A stretch of DNA of 64,000 nt from assembly GCA_037951165.1 (NCBI GenBank), contig JBBDHG010000097.1, positions 580,001 to 644,000 on the forward strand. Direction: 5' to 3'. This document shows, in pieces, positions 11,406 to 22,274 of this stretch (its first letter is position 1; every line of letters begins with the position of its first letter). The DNA comes from Lophius americanus (Eukaryota; Chordata; Actinopteri; Lophiiformes; Lophiidae). Made by a program: the position numbers and the translations under genes. The notes under the pieces are model-generated. The model saw nothing but the letters and a program-made list of their open reading frames with translations. It did not search any database and was not told where the DNA came from.

Positions 11406-12734
11406 TTTACCCCATGGACGAGCACTATAAACAGCTTACGTGGTGAATATTTCCTTTCCATCTCTGTCATATAACATTCAGCAATAAAAAGTCATTCGTT
11501 TTTTCTGATTAAATGTAAGTTAAATAAATAAATTATGAACTAATTATAGTTTGAATGAACAATATTTAACTTCCACAAATATAAATGAAACATGAAAAAA
11601 TAAACTGGCGTGCTCAATGGATGTTGAGTCTAAATTTGTGTGCAAGGTTTCTTTGGGGGTTGTAATAATATAGAAAAACAAAAAGCCGAAAATCCAAACC
11701 TGCTTACCACTGGTGTGGTATGGTCTACAGTCGGCTGGGTCCAAGGCACTCTTGTTATGAAGGCAACAGTAAGAAAAAAAGAAATTGAGAAAGAGAGTTA
11801 TATTTTGCCTTTGTGTTTCGTCACAGTGACCTTTGTCAGGGCATTGTGGGTTGTCCACAATATTCATGCAAATGCACATGCATGTGTATTTTTTTCACTC
11901 AATGAATAGTGTGTTTAGGTCCAATCTTTGTTGTCAGCAGCAGGAGCAGGGAGCAACGGCTTGTTTTTGCAAATTCTCCTTGCCGTTATCAGCCTCTTCT
12001 TTTTGAGCTCTTGTCCCAGTTTCTGCAGAGTTTAGATGTTACTATATGTGATATTGGCGTCTATGTCGAATGAGAGTCCTTCAGGACATGATGAGGTCAG
12101 GGGTTGCACTTTAAAGTTCCAAGGATGAAGAAGCATCACAGAAAACCCAGATCTACATTCTTTATTTTATGGGTTTAGACATTCATACCATAAGCAATGG
12201 ACCCACCCTGTCCTGATGGCAGTAAGTTGTCTTTCTGTCATGCCACCTTGTTACATGTATAGGTTATATGCCAGTTTCAACATTCTGCAGGGGTTCTGTG
12301 GAGTCTTCTTCGGATATGAAAACTCTAGAAGGACAAGAAACTTAAAGAATGCATGGGTTACATCCTTATCAGATCAGTACTCATGCATTGGCACCAAGAG
12401 CACCATTTCATTTCACCAGTTTCTGACTTCCATATTTCTCTATTTGCTTGCTTCTGACAAGCTGGTCCTGGGGATCACCAATGGTCAATCTCATCTCATC
12501 CTGTCATCCTCATAATCCGAAAAGACAGGAGATAGGTTTTCTGTACTTTAAATTAAACAATAGTGTAATAACGGCAGGCCCCGGCAGAAGGTAGGATTCA
12601 AGGAACACAGAAGCTACACTTTACACACATATATTACCGTGGGGTCCAGGGGACCTAAACACTACATGTGCCATCATATTCATCAGAAATATGACACAGA
12701 CAGGCAAAGAAACAGCTATTATATCTGTTTTAGT
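11406..12734. other. Unassigned sequence
   Basis: Several frames of 89-111 codons occur on both strands at 11544-11909 and 12216-12515. None shows a domain, splice context or composition that would support a gene, and they overlap one another antisense. I see no mobile-element landmark. Confidence 0.3.
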
Positions 12735-12860
12735 AATCCACTTTCTTCCGCATCTCCAGGGTTCGGCCGCAGCAGGTATCCCAGGATGGTTATATCAATA
12801 ATGAAAGTATGATAACTTCTGGGAAATACTATGCTATAATAATTATTATCATCATCATAT
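12735..12860 (-). mobile_element. L2-type LINE 3' UTR fragment
   Basis: TTCCGCATCTCCAGGGTTCG, then a GATAACTTCTGGGAAATACT segment, then ATTATTATCATCATCAT match the same order in the L2 3' ends at 36103-36242 and 51120-51180. The next part of that 3' UTR (AATCAGTGGGCATCAAGCA) is found 1 kb away at about 13877-13895. This is consistent with a later insertion between them. Confidence 0.6.
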
Positions 12861-12936
12861 TGAAACTAGGCCTACACTGTCTTCCCTGACAGCAATGATA
12901 TATCCCCCATATTAACCCAATCCCTTTAATAATAAT

Positions 12937-12985
12937 AATACATTTAGTTTATAATGCACTTTACATTAGCTCAATTAAAACCATC
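12937..12985 (-). mobile_element. LINE 3'-tail fragment
   Basis: AATAATACATTTAGTTTATA then ATGCACTTTACATT is the reverse complement of the 3' end of the LINE copy at 56355-56390 (GTAAAGTGCGTTATAAATTA then AATATATTATTA). A second such tail lies at 13491-13545. Confidence 0.5.
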
Positions 12986-13360
12986 AAATTGAATGTAAAG
13001 TTTCCATAGTATTTTTAGTAAAATAAAAATAAAAGACCCAAAAGAGAGTAAAATCTGAGCTTTAGATTAAAATAGATAGAATTAGATATGAGGTAAACAA
13101 GATAAATCTCCTTGAGTGAAATTCATATGCATTAAATTTGGACTAAATTTCCTAATCGGTTGGGAAATAATGGCTCCCAAAGCTCCCCCGGCATCCTAAA
13201 CATACAACCAGTCTCTTCCAGAATCAATCAAGTTCTTCCTCACACAAAGGTCATGTGGACATAAAATTTGAAAATGATCTATGAAATATTTTTTGAGTTA
13301 TGTACAGAAATGTGTTTTTCGTGTAAAAAAGAGATCCCCCTATTGAGTAAAACATGATAT

Positions 13361-13490
13361 AAATGGTAAACGGACTGTACTTATATGAACCTTTTCTAGT
13401 CTGTTCGACCATTCAAAGCGCTTCAAATTGTGAGCCATTATTCACCCATTCACAAAGAAAGTCATCTAGTGACAATAGAGACTGCCATGC
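13361..13490 (-). mobile_element. tRNA-headed SINE family A, 3' portion only
   Basis: AAATGGTAAACGGACTGTAC then TTTTCTAGTCTG, a CAAAGCGCTT-type stretch, CACCCATTCACA and GAGACTGCCATGCAA follow the same order as the full-length family A SINE at 25606-25927. The tRNA-like head is missing, so it is 5' truncated. Confidence 0.75.
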
Positions 13491-13545
13491 AATAATAATA
13501 ATAATAATAATACATTTAATTTATAATGCACTTTACAATGTCCAC
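13491..13545 (-). mobile_element. LINE 3'-tail fragment with AAT microsatellite
   Basis: AAT repeats are followed by ACATTTAATTTATAATGCAC and TTTACAATG, the reverse complement of the L2-like LINE 3' end seen at 56355-56390. It directly abuts the truncated SINE. Confidence 0.5.
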
Positions 13546-13876
13546 TTGCTCACCAGGAGTAGGTGGTACTTACAAGATAGAACCCCACAAGTCATTTTAT
13601 ATGCACAAAATACAGACATACTTAGAGCAATGGTTGAGAAATTGTGGCAAAAAATGTTTTAGGTAAAGCCCCTCCTAGTATCAGAAATATACAACTGATC
13701 TTTCCCAATATGACTCCAGTTCTTCCACGAAACTTAAATCTATGTGGCTATGAAATTTGAAATGATCCATGGAAAAGTTATTGCGTTAACACAAAGGATT
13801 TGAGGCGGAGGCGGATGCTGTGGCAGGGCAGACGCTGTGAAGAAGATTCCATAATCCCTGACATTTCTTGGATATA

Positions 13877-15918
13877 ATCAGTGGGCATCAAGCATTAACA
13901 GTTATGTCTGGGGATTTTGCCTATCCAGGGTGGATAGTTTAAAGGAGTAACTTTCTCAGGAGGTAGGGATGAACATTTTTGCATTATCTCTCCATATTTT
14001 CTTAAAGATGGAGATCTGGATCTCATGTAAAAAGTTTGATTTCTTATCGGAACGGTACCCCAGAACACCTATCATATATGGTATTCGTAAAATACACAAA
14101 AGAGGAGCACCAATGTATGCTTCTTTGATTGTGGCACCCTTGCTGTCCCGCTTGTCCACTTTTCTACACTTCTTTGTTGTAACAGAGTCCCTCCAGTTTT
14201 CTTCCTGTTTGACGGTCTTTCTCTCTTAATCACGAGTTCCAAATCCCCCCCCCCTTACCATCTGTCTCTGTCTTTCTCTCCCAGCCCCTCCGTCTATCTC
14301 CCTCCTGCCTCCTTTGTCTCTCTCTTCTCCCAGTTGGTTATTAATGGTTTTAATTTACAGACAGGAAGGACCTTGGTGCCCACAGAGGCGTCCCCTCTGC
14401 CCCAAGTGTGTCTTTGTGTGTGCGATAGGAGAGAGACGCTCGTCCCTGTGTAACCAAGCAGTAATAACACTTTGTCTTCTTTAACTGTGCTGCTCCTTCA
14501 AGGCATCCTACATCCTCCATCTTTTTCCTTTTTTTCTCTCTGTGGCTCTAAACCTTTGAATCTCTTTTACATTCGCTCTTCCTTATGTTTCTTTGTCATT
14601 TTCTGCTGCACCCTCCCTTCCCTCTTTGCGACTTAATATTATCAATACTCATATTACTGGGGCTACCTTCCCTGTGGGAGCAGATCTCAAACACCATGCG
14701 TATTTCTCAACACAATATTTGTGAAAACTACCAAAGACTTTTTGAGTGATGGAAACCAAACCAGCCACCATAATGAGCTTTTGCAAGTCCAACTTGTAAA
14801 CATAGAAAAAGATTAAAATAAAAAACACTCGGTTAAGCTTTGAGTCAAACTCTGGAAATGAAAGTTGATGGATGGATGGACAAAAACTATTCATGCACTT
14901 TCAAGAGATTTCTGTGGAACTTAGAGTAAAATACTGAACTCAACTGTATAAAATGCAGTGGTAAAATTAAATACAACAGATTAAGGTATACATTTTCTGA
15001 CAGCTGTTAATGTTATAGTTTTTGTTTCTACAGTCTTCTCTTTCTTTGACTTTCGTCTGTTCCCATTGTTAACCAGCACCTTGCTGGATTCAGTTTAGAA
15101 ATCAGTTTTGTATATAGATCTGGCATAGGTTTTCTTATCAGATGTACTTCCTGACACAACCCTCCTCATTTATCAGGGCTAGGAACTGACCCTAGAGGTG
15201 GCCTGTGACGGCTTTTTTTAGCTGGGTTAATGGTTATTTGCACAGTAAGTTACTATAAACAAGGCTTTCGTAAGAATCAAAATGATCTTTGTTTTTATTA
15301 TACACACAGTTACAGTGAAAATTCAGGTGGCCTTTCTCCACGTTCAGTAAGGCCACCTGGAATCTGGAGAAAGGAATACAACAAATATATACAGAAAAAT
15401 ATCTAATAACTAGGAGCAGCAGTACACTACATTATTTAAAATGCCCAAAACTAAGACCAAAAAGGAAGTGAGAGAGAGGGAGAGAGACGTGTTACGTCCT
15501 AATCCACCATCCTGGTCGGACAACCAATATAAATGCATCTTTATAGCTATGTTATTAGCGTTGCATTGCATATACTACTTCAACCAGCAGATCATACACA
15601 GATATTCTATAAAAGAACCGTAGATCACCATTATATTTACATTTATATACATTTATATAAATTGTTTTATTTTGATTTCAATATTGTTCAACAAATGTAC
15701 ACCATAAAATAAACATATTGTTTGTATGGCAATTATGGTATATTAAAGAGACAGACTCGGTATGAGGCAATGCAATCCAGGGCGACTACGTACGTAAAAG
15801 TTCACTGTTCAAAATCAATATTCATGCAAATTTAATGTTCATCCAGGGATTTCTCTTATACATAGCATTCATAAACTATGTCGTTAAAAGTATACTAAAT
15901 TGAATTTTATCATTTGTA
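13877..15918. other. Unassigned sequence with a pyrimidine-rich block and paired hairpins
   Basis: The first about 20 bases resemble the L2 3' UTR. 14230-14340 and 14480-14630 are pyrimidine-rich. Two mutually exclusive perfect stems lie near 15324-15374: CAGGTGGCCTT (15324-15334) with AAGGCCACCTG (15349-15359), and CCTTTCTCCA (15331-15340) with TGGAGAAAGG (15365-15374). No gene is recognisable. Confidence 0.35.
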
Positions 15919-16112
15919 AATGGCAACTGGACTGGACTTCTATGGTTGTTCAAATCGCTTTTCAACACAAGCAACAAATCACTTTCATTCATTCACTCAT
16001 TCACAAAATGGTGACAGAGGCTACGATGCAATACTCCACCTGCTTACAGGAGCGATAACCATTCACACACCAATGGATCAGCCATGGGAGCTGCTCTGGG
16101 AGTGGATGAAGG
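15919..16112 (-). mobile_element. tRNA-headed SINE family A, diverged partial copy
   Basis: AAATGGCAACTGGACTGGAC then TTCTATGGTTGTTCAAATCG, a TTCATTCACTCATTCACAAA stretch, GAGGCTACGATGCAATAC, and ACCATTCACACACCAATGGA follow the family A order. The tRNA-like head is lost. Confidence 0.65.
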
Positions 16113-17560
16113 CTGGATAGATATATACATATATAGATGGATAGATCAGGCAACTGAACATACAAAAAAGACACATTTTCCAGACATGTTAATTCACCGT
16201 TTGAGCTGTGCATTGGTTTGAATCCCTGTTCCACGTGTGGTAAAACCATTTCATTCTTTTTTTTCTACCTCCCACCCATCCCGGCACCATAGAGTCAGGT
16301 TTCTCTTTCTACCAACCTCACCCTCTCCCAATTACTTAAGGATTCCTTCATGTCAGATGGCCACGCTTATTTCAGATCTTTGTCTCGGTTTTCTGTCTCT
16401 AATTGAGACACACACACCTAAATATGGGTACATGCACACACACACAAGCACGCACACACGCAAGCACGCACACACGCACACACACACACACAGACAAAGC
16501 CTCTGTCTGACAAGGGACTCATTCACAGAAACACACTAAAGTATATCAAGAAGGCATTTCCACCATTAATATTTAACTAATATGACAGTTGGCTATGATG
16601 TGGTTTGATGTGTGTGTCTGCATGTGTGTGTACGTGTGATGTGAATCCCATCACTTTTAATGAGGGCAGACAAAGCATATGGAGAGAGGCAGGGAGGCAA
16701 GCTATTTCCCACTGCCTTTTATTTTCTTTCCTTTTGCAGACACTTCATTTCTGTGTGTGTGTATATGTTTGTGTGTGTGTGTGTGTGTGTGTGAATAACT
16801 GTGTGTGCGAGTAGAAACACTCATCACTGCATCAACAATAGTGAGAGACACCACGGGATCTTGTATATGTGAAGATCATTGCACGGTGAACTTCTTATGT
16901 CAAAAAGACAGATGGGTAATGTCAGGCATTTCACAACGGTGAGAATTTTTAACTGTTTGTACGTCTTATTTAAGTAGACACGCTGGCTAAGAACACATTA
17001 TTATTTACAGAGGTAACATTGGGTTAGTCATTGGAGGAGGGAGAGAAGTTCCGCTTCTACAGACACAACCATACATTCATGCAAAATGTCTTCATTGGAA
17101 CTTCCCGTGTAAACAACTTTAAGTCTAAGTGGGTTATGATTGCTTAAAGGCATCAATGCATCATTATGTCTAACAGTACAAGCGTATTTGAGGTCCTGCT
17201 GACATTTTGTGTCTGAGTCAAATCAAGCAGCATTTGTATTTTAGTGGGCTGTAGATGTACGATTCTAAGGTTGTCATGACACCACCATTTAAAGACTAGA
17301 TACAGTACTAGTCAAAAAATTATTTATAATATCCTCAGCAAAGAGAAAATCCTTTAGAATCATTTGAAATCAAATTTTACCGAAGAGCTAATTTAATTTG
17401 ATTTCTTTTCTCTCCTACCTGGAAACACTACTAGTCCAGATGAAGACAGAAACCACTTACAAACATGTCCTTTATAATGTTAACCCCTTTGCTTCACTTC
17501 ATTAAGCTTTAATCACATTCTCTTTGAGAACCCTAATGTCCCCTTCTTTTAAATGCCATA
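16113..17560. other. Unassigned sequence with CA/TG microsatellites
   Basis: Interrupted (CA)n lies at about 16425-16492 and (TG)n at about 16750-16815. No gene or other repeat can be supported. Confidence 0.35.
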
Positions 17561-17985
17561 AACTGGGCCTATTCTGCCATTCCCTACAGCCAGAATATAT
17601 CCCCCAAAACTCTCCAATTTCCTGCACTGTACAAGCAATGTGTGAAATACACAAATGAACTGTGATGTTATGTCCACATTATTTCTCATTAAAAAAAAAA
17701 CTCAATGTGTGAGTAAAATAGATATTTTGTTTCATATTCACCATATCCGGACAAAATCGGATCAAAGATTGAGAAATTCTAGCTAGAAAACTTTTGGAGA
17801 TAAAGCTCGCCCTAGTGTCAAAAATATACAAACAATCTCTCCCAAAACCAATCCAAATCTTCCTGACACTAAGATTTAATGAGGTAAAAAAAAAAAAAGA
17901 CTCATGAAATAGTTCTAGAGTTATCGCATTAAAATTAAGTATACCGTGGGACACGGCAGCGGATGCGATGACAGTTCCATAATAT
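17561..17985 (+). mobile_element. Monomer-built repeat element, copy 2 (shortest)
   Basis: The head AACTGGGCCTATTCTGCCAT continues with CCAGAATATATCCCCCAAAA. A single monomer middle follows (GGAGATAAAGCTCGCCCTAG near 17797, then AATATACAAACAATCTCTCC). The tail GGCAGCGGATGCGATGACAG and GTTCCATAATATCC follow near 17955-17985. At about 425 bp this copy has one monomer where copy 4 has several. Confidence 0.6.
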
Positions 17986-17989
17986 CCTT

Positions 17990-18330
17990 TTCTTTTTCGA
18001 GGATATATATAATATATTAAGATAATTTTCCACTTTCATTGAGTTAAGTACGGCAACCCGTTCTGCTTTGACCTCGACCCCAACTCTCATCCTTGTAGGT
18101 GGTGAGCCCATAGGGCGGTGGCTCCATGAAGCCTCTTCGGGCTGAGCCATTGAAAAAGACCGAAGAGCTTCCCTCTCAGTTCGGGCTCCAGAAGGGTGCC
18201 CTGATTTCCCTATTCTGGGTAAGGTGTCCCAAAGTTTCTGATGTCTATTCATTATGGTCATAGTAATGCTTAGTCTGACCCTTCTCTGTTTCTTCTCCTT
18301 CCAAAACATGGAAGAAGAAGAAACCAACAA
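17990..18330. other. GC-rich patch of unknown origin
   Basis: A GC-richer block, for example GGTGAGCCCATAGGGCGGTG near 18102, stands out against AT-rich flanks. A 131-codon minus-strand frame crosses it but also runs through the adjacent repeat element, so it is not a clean gene. It may be part of an old mobile element I cannot name. Confidence 0.3.
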
Positions 18331-19285
18331 GAAACATGAGTGAACTTGATTATTAAGAAAAGTAATTGCATTGACAACGTGTTAGTTTCAATGCTGTTTA
18401 TTTTTCTCTGCTTTTGCTCGACATAATCGTCATTCATGCATACTACACTCTTTGGATGTGTATGGCAGTAATAGAAGTTGAATTAAAGTTCCTAATCCTT
18501 TTAAATAAATTAATAATATTAAAAGGATAACACATTTATTGTTATTTCTTTTTCACTTTTGCTTGAGTTAAGGTATTTAATCACTACTTTATCAATCAAT
18601 ATTTTTACCAGATTATTTTTACATAAATAAGTGTACTTCGGCTTGAGGTACGATTGTGTGTAGCTTTGACACAGTTGTATCATAATAGCAGTGTATTTTA
18701 AGAATAAAAAAACTTGGTGACATTGTAAAAAGCTGAATGCAGAGTTGTTCAGTCAGACACCAGTTCAGATTGAAGAGGGGCTTTGAAGTTTGGTTAGAAT
18801 GCTGAGAGGGAGGTCTGGCCGCTGGGATGTCTTGTTACTAGTGTCCAGTGAAAGCTGGCATCCAGGATGAAGATGAAGATAGAAATGAAACGCATCAACT
18901 TCATTTTGCTCAAGTCCTCTTTTTGTTAATTTATTTTTGCTCCTTCACATTCGGAGTTGACTTAATCTCTGCACAAACCATAAAAACAGCCTGTGGGATT
19001 CATAGCAACTTCAGAAATAAACAGTACAAAGATACCTTAGAGAAAGACAGTATCAGGGCCTTGTACACAAATTATTCATATTCTCTATTTCCTCAATGAC
19101 TCAGCATCTGGGAAACAGATATCACTATCGCTATCACTGACTATATCCCCGTTCTGGATACTGGTGGTGGTGGTGGCTGATGACTCTCCTGGGACTGGTG
19201 AAGGTTGAAGGTGATGGATCAGGGCTCAGCAGGGGAGTTGGAGGCCATGTCTACCATCAGCATAAAGGAACTTGATTATCACATG
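18331..19285. other. Unassigned AT-rich sequence
   Basis: No gene or repeat can be supported. A short GGT/TGG run lies near 19165. Confidence 0.3.
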
Positions 19286-19430
19286 TTACACAGTACATAC
19301 ATACAGTAGAACGTGGTGAAATTTACCTCTGCATTCAACCCATCCCTGAGGGAGCAGTGGGTGTCCCCTGTGAAGCGCCCGAAGTGCTGAGGTTTCAGGG
19401 TCTTGCTCAAGGACCTATGGCATGTTGTTA
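19286..19430 (-). mobile_element. tRNA-headed SINE family B, 5'-truncated
   Basis: CACAGTACATACATACAGTA, CAACCCATCCCTGAGGGAGC, GTGAAGCGCCC and AGGTTTCAGGGTCTTGCTCA match the full family B copy at 57590-57833. The match stops before the tRNA-like head. Confidence 0.75.
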
Positions 19431-19454
19431 TGTCCGAAACCCAGTGTTATTAAA

Positions 19455-19900
19455 TTATGATTTACAAGATAGATCTCCTTAAATGGATTCATATGCACTA
19501 AAGTTGTAAAGAAGGGACCAACAATTAAAAGGTTGGATGAAATACAAAGTTTTTATTTATTTTAGTGTTATTCATAATAAAAGTGTCAAAGATATAAACT
19601 ATTAAAAAAAATGAAAAAACGTTTTTCATGAACAGGTGTCCATAGTAAGTAATATATAAATAATTAGTAAAACATAATGTCTACAAGATAGATCACCTAG
19701 ATTCAATTCATATCCACCAAATTTTGACTAAATTGGACCAATGACTGACAAATTATGGCCTGAGAACTTTGGAGATAAAGTTTCCCCTAGTGTCAGAAAT
19801 ATACAACCAGACTTTCCAAAAAAAAACTCCAATTCTTCCTTGCACTAAGGTCTATGTAGTTCCAAAATTTGAAAATGATCCATTACATTGTCCTAGTTGT
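19455..19900 (+). mobile_element. Monomer-built repeat element, copy 3 (no clear ends)
   Basis: Monomer heads lie at 19464 (ACAAGATAGATCTCCTTAAA) and 19683 (ACAAGATAGATCACCTAGAT), 219 bp apart. One monomer middle lies near 19770 (GGAGATAAAGTTTCCCCTAG), followed by AATTTGAAAATGATCCATTA. Neither the GGCCTA head nor the GCGGATGC tail is present, so this is an internal fragment. Confidence 0.6.
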
Positions 19901-20805
19901 GTTTCTAAGTTGTTGCTGGGCGGAGGCAAGTCGTTTTGGACGCAAGCTTAATGGCACCACCATTGCCACTCCAAGGGTGCCTGTAGTGCTGTCCTTGATC
20001 CATGGTAGATATTACTTCAGGACTGTGCAGCCGTCTCTGGCCCATTGGGTTGATTTCCAAATGTGAACTGGATCGTCCTTGTCAATTTATGTCTCAGCAG
20101 TTTCACAATTGGGGTCTTCATGCTTACTCTCTCTGAAGACGAGGTTTCATATACAGCTGTTTTTTATTGACTAAAAAAGTACTTCAACTTTAACACTAGA
20201 TGCCACCAATTTTTATCCACTGCACCTTTAAATGAACTTATTGGTATCTCGTCCAATAATAGTAAGTAAAGGAGCAACATTTGAAGTCATCTTTATCTAA
20301 CATGATGTTGTGTAAATTGATTGGTATGGTGCTAGTGGTCACAGTGTGCTGGGGTAGAGATTACATCTTTAATGATGAAACCGGACTACTGCTCTAGTGG
20401 GGGCAGTGAGCCAAGTTCTTAAAAAGTCAAAGAAACAATTTAAGCTTAGTTTATATTGGCAGGTTGTTATTGGCCTTCAAGTAAAATTCATGCTCAGAGA
20501 GCAAACGTAAAATAATGTACAGGAAGAATGTAAAAGACTGACATAATTAAAGAAAATAAATCAGTGAAAATATGGGGAAAATCATGGATGCAAAGGTACA
20601 ATTACAGGAAAATTGTGTGTGTGCCTGACTGTGTGTGCGTGTGTGAGAGAGAGAGAGAGAGAATGGGGCAGTCTGATGGCACGACACTGAAACAAAATTC
20701 TGTTTCTGCAAGATATCAGTGAATGTGTGTCTCTGTTCCATGTGCAATCTTGAGACATCCAAGCTTGAAATTCCTCCTAGGCCTCTTAGGCACACACACA
20801 CACAC

Positions 20806-20857
<52 letters not shown>

Positions 20858-21160
20858 CCCATCTCATTAGCAGTAGGACATGACATTTCTGGACTATTAC
20901 AGACCGCTGTTTGAGCGAGGAGGGGCAAAATGAGAGAAAGTTTAATTCATTTAGACCAGGACTCATCTCTAAAACAAGGCAGAGGTCTTTACACCTTAAA
21001 GAGGCTACTGAGGTCAAAGTTACACCACCGCCATGTCTCTGGCGTCGGATGCTCTTTCATTCACACATTCAATGAGTAATAATAACTATTGATATCAAAA
21101 ACTATGAATAATATGTGGCAAAAACACTGACAGAACAGAATACGTTTCCCTTGGAAGTTA
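19901..21160. other. Unassigned sequence with GA and CA microsatellites
   Basis: (GA)n lies at about 20645-20662 and a long (CA)n at 20791-20854. Minus-strand frames of 70-156 codons across them are Cys-Val artefacts. No gene can be supported. Confidence 0.4.
20791..20854. repeat. (CA)n microsatellite
   Basis: About 64 bp of CA dinucleotides with one CG interruption near 20810. Confidence 0.95.
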
Positions 21161-21164
21161 AAGG

Positions 21165-22265
21165 TCCCGGACACACACCGTCACCTGTGGGGTCCTCCAG
21201 GGATCAGTCCTTGGCCCCATTCTCTTCATACTATACATGCTCCCCCTTGGCCGTGTCATCAGTCGATATGGGCTCTCATTCCATTGTTACGCTGATGACA
21301 CGCAAATCTACATAAAAACTGACACATGTTCCTCCGCAGCCTCTCCATCCTCATCGTCATCATCATCTCCTCTGTCAACTCTCCGCGCTCATCTGGAGGA
21401 GATAAAGGTGTGGATAAAAAAAAGAACTATCTCCAGTTGAACAGCTCCAAAACCGAAGCTATTTTAATTGGCACCCCACATCAGACCCAGTCTTCCTCCA
21501 TAACCAATATTACCTTCTCTGGTCAGGACATTCCCCTCTCTTCATCAGTCACCAACCTCGGTGTAAGATTTGACCCTCAACTCACTTTTGAATTCCTCAT
21601 CAAGCACATCTGCAAGATCTCCATTCACCATCTCAGAAATATTTCCAAACTCCGTTCTTCACTCACCTTGAGTGATGCTGAAAAGCTGGTCCACGCGTTC
21701 GTCTCCTCCCGACTGGATTACTGTAACGCACTTCTCATCGGGATACCTGATAAAAGTCTTCAAAGACTACAATATGTCAAAACAGTGCTGCAAGGATCCT
21801 GATGAGATTTCGTAAACACAAACACATCACCCCCGTTCTTCATTCGCTTCATTGGTTTCCCATCTCTAAAAGGATTGATTATAAGATCTCTCTCCTCACT
21901 CAGCAGTGCATCCATGGTAACGCACCCCCCTACCTAAAAGAACTACTCACCCCACTGACCTCCTACACGATCCCTCCGCTCTACCCAGTCATACTGCCTC
22001 CTCCTTCCTCGGCTTAAGCTCAGCCCCATGGGTGATCGGGCCTTCTGTTCTGCTGCTCCTCGTCTGTGGAATGCCCTCCCTGACCATCTTAGGGCTCCAC
22101 AGATGACTGACACATTTAAAAAAGGACTTAAAACTTTCCTTTTTAGCAGAACCTATAACTTAAATTAACATTGCTGCTTTTTGGTCAGGCTTTTATATAG
22201 TTATTATTTTATCTTTTTATTGATGCTTATTGAAGTATTTTATTTAGTATTGACTTTTTGGGAGA
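21165..22265 (+). pseudogene. L2/CR1-clade LINE: RT catalytic to C-terminal region, broken
   Basis: This encodes the second half of a non-LTR reverse transcriptase, which would copy its own RNA at a nicked chromosomal site. In order: GVLQGSVLGPILFILYM (about 21190-21240), the catalytic FHCYADDTQIYIKT (about 21278-21325), a serine-rich spacer, LQLNSSKTEAILIGTPHQTQ (about 21435), a TNLGVRFDPQLTFE thumb motif (about 21553), SRLDYCNALLIGIPDKSLQR (about 21710) and HITPVLHSLHWFPISKRIDY (about 21825). A frame change after the YADD motif (near 21330) and another near 21800 break it. Nothing upstream of the GVLQGS motif is present, so it is 5' truncated. A second copy lies at 55561-56390. Confidence 0.85.
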
Positions 22266-22274
22266 CTCTTTCTA

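Larger units (their letters stand above)
12862..13870 (+). mobile_element. Monomer-built repeat element, copy 1
   Basis: The head is AACTAGGCCTACACTGTCTT. One monomer head lies at 13097 (ACAAGATAAATCTCCTTGAG). Two copies of the monomer middle (AATATACAACTGATCTTTCC type) lie near 13195 and 13690. The tail is GTTAACACAAAGGATTTGAG and GGCGGATGCTGTGG near 13795-13820, then ATTCCATAAT near 13847. SINE and LINE 3' ends interrupt it at 12937-12985 and 13361-13545. No open frame of note is present. It appears to be a non-autonomous element of unknown class, related to the copies at 17561, 19455 and 22275. Confidence 0.6.

Noticed and set aside
17935..18330. 131-codon minus-strand gene
   Set aside because: It spans the tail of the monomer-built repeat element and an unrelated GC-rich patch, so the frame is chimeric.
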